Shown here: in pieces, positions 63,191 to 64,000 of the stretch
How positions within the stretch are numbered: the first letter of the stretch is position 1
Layout of the letters: every line of letters begins with the position of its first letter
Origin: Chaetorhynchus papuensis
Taxonomy: Eukaryota > Chordata > Aves > Passeriformes > Rhipiduridae
Assembly (NCBI GenBank): GCA_013396525.1
Contig: VWYX01000120.1
Coordinates: 1,040,891 to 1,104,890, forward strand
Reading direction: 5' to 3'
DNA length: 64,000 nucleotides
Translations under genes and position numbers: made by a program
The notes under the pieces: generated by a model
Database searches by the model: none
What the model was told of the DNA's origin: nothing
The model's input: the letters and a program-made list of their open reading frames with translations, nothing else

Positions 63191-64000
63191 TAAAGCAGTA
63201 TTTTAAGGAAAAAAATTCCTTAATGTCAAACTAGAATGCATTTTTTTGTGACAACAGGATTTCTAAGATGCTCAGTCCATGCTCACACAATAGGTGTTTT
63301 GACCTATTATTATCATCACTGCTTGCACTATGTTAGTATTTTGGAGTCCTTTCAGAGTCCAAGATCCCATTGTAGGGCTTGAACAAGCATGAAAATGCAT
63401 CATTTTCCTGGGATGCTCCAAGGCGTTGGGATAACCGTGATGAACGGTTTAAGCTGACACAAATATCAGTCATTACTCAAATGGACTGTCTCTTCAGCTA
63501 CTCCCTTGTGTTGACAACACTGATTTTTGTGATGAGTTAGATCATGGATCCTAATTATAAATTCCACGGTTTTCATCTAGATCCATTCCTAGTTAACTTT
63601 GCACTTTTTCCTCCCCCAGGCCCCATGTTTTGGTATGATTAAATTTTCCTCCACAGCTGAGAATTGCTGAGCCAACCCCGCATGCAGGTGGCTGCTAGCT
63701 GTGTGATGTGACAGAGCAGGTGTACGTGATAGAAATAGAAGATAAAAGTAGAAACAGCCAGCTATACAGCATTCCAGTATAAGGTATCCTTTAGTAACAC
63801 TAAATCCGACACTGCTATTATGGGAATTGTGGCTAGAGACAACTGGGGTGAGGCAGTCAACTTGTATATTAGTCTTTTACAACTAATAGTACCCAGAATA
63901 CCAAAGATCCATTCTAAGATGTTATAAAATGCAACAGACCCTAGGATTAAAGTGAGTAAAACAGATCACCCTAAAAACTTTTTATTGAGCAATAGTGTAA
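63191..64000. other. AT-rich noncoding DNA at right edge
   Basis: No coding similarity or repeat recognised. Confidence 0.6.

Overview
This is a 64 kb window of an AT-rich vertebrate genome, most likely a bird. The CR1 LINE fragments are of the avian/sauropsid type and the intron-exon structure is compact. The only protein-coding gene I can support is the 5' two-thirds of a voltage-gated sodium channel alpha subunit on the minus strand. All 19 coding exons in the window could be read by hand. Together they give 3870 nt (1290 codons) in one unbroken frame from the initiator ATG at 38595 to the end of domain III S3 at 1253. The rest of DIII, DIV and the C-terminus lie beyond position 1. Family diagnostics favour SCN3A (Nav1.3): the N-terminus starts MAQALLVPPGPESFR, DI S3 ends FSVILMA, the I-II linker has DFSGVGGLGELLESSSEAS, and the II-III linker/DIII boundary has KKFPCCQVSTEDGKGK.

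Layout from right to left (transcription direction). At 63.0-63.2 kb an isolated GC/CpG-rich block carries a near-perfect RE1/NRSE (REST-binding) sequence. At 54.5-55.2 kb a CpG-rich segment adjoins a probable noncoding first exon with a strong splice donor. This segment contains a 50-N gap flanked by an exact 202-bp duplication, almost certainly an assembly artefact. About 16 kb of upstream intron follows, then coding exon 1 (38.3-38.6 kb), exons 2-4 (34.7-31.9 kb), tandem alternative exons 5N and 5A (31.4-31.1 kb), exons 6-9 (30.2-28.2 kb; DI pore and S6), exons 10-12 (25.4-20.2 kb; I-II linker), exons 13-15 (17.6-14.5 kb; DII), exon 16 (13.6-13.1 kb; end of DII S6 and II-III linker), a 9.9 kb intron, and exons 17-19 (3.3-1.25 kb; end of linker, DIII S1-S3).

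Regulatory architecture visible in the sequence includes a U12-type AT-AC intron between exons 2 and 3, the mutually exclusive 5N/5A pair (one residue different, Asn/Asp209), a competing donor at the end of exon 11, an unusually weak donor on exon 17, and an overlapping out-of-frame upstream ATG. In mammals SCN3A and SCN2A are neighbours in head-to-head orientation. By analogy SCN2A would lie just beyond 64000 on the plus strand, so the upstream 25 kb may be shared regulatory territory. The remaining sequence is intron or intergenic DNA with CR1 remnants and microsatellites. I saw no RNA gene, CRISPR or intact mobile element.
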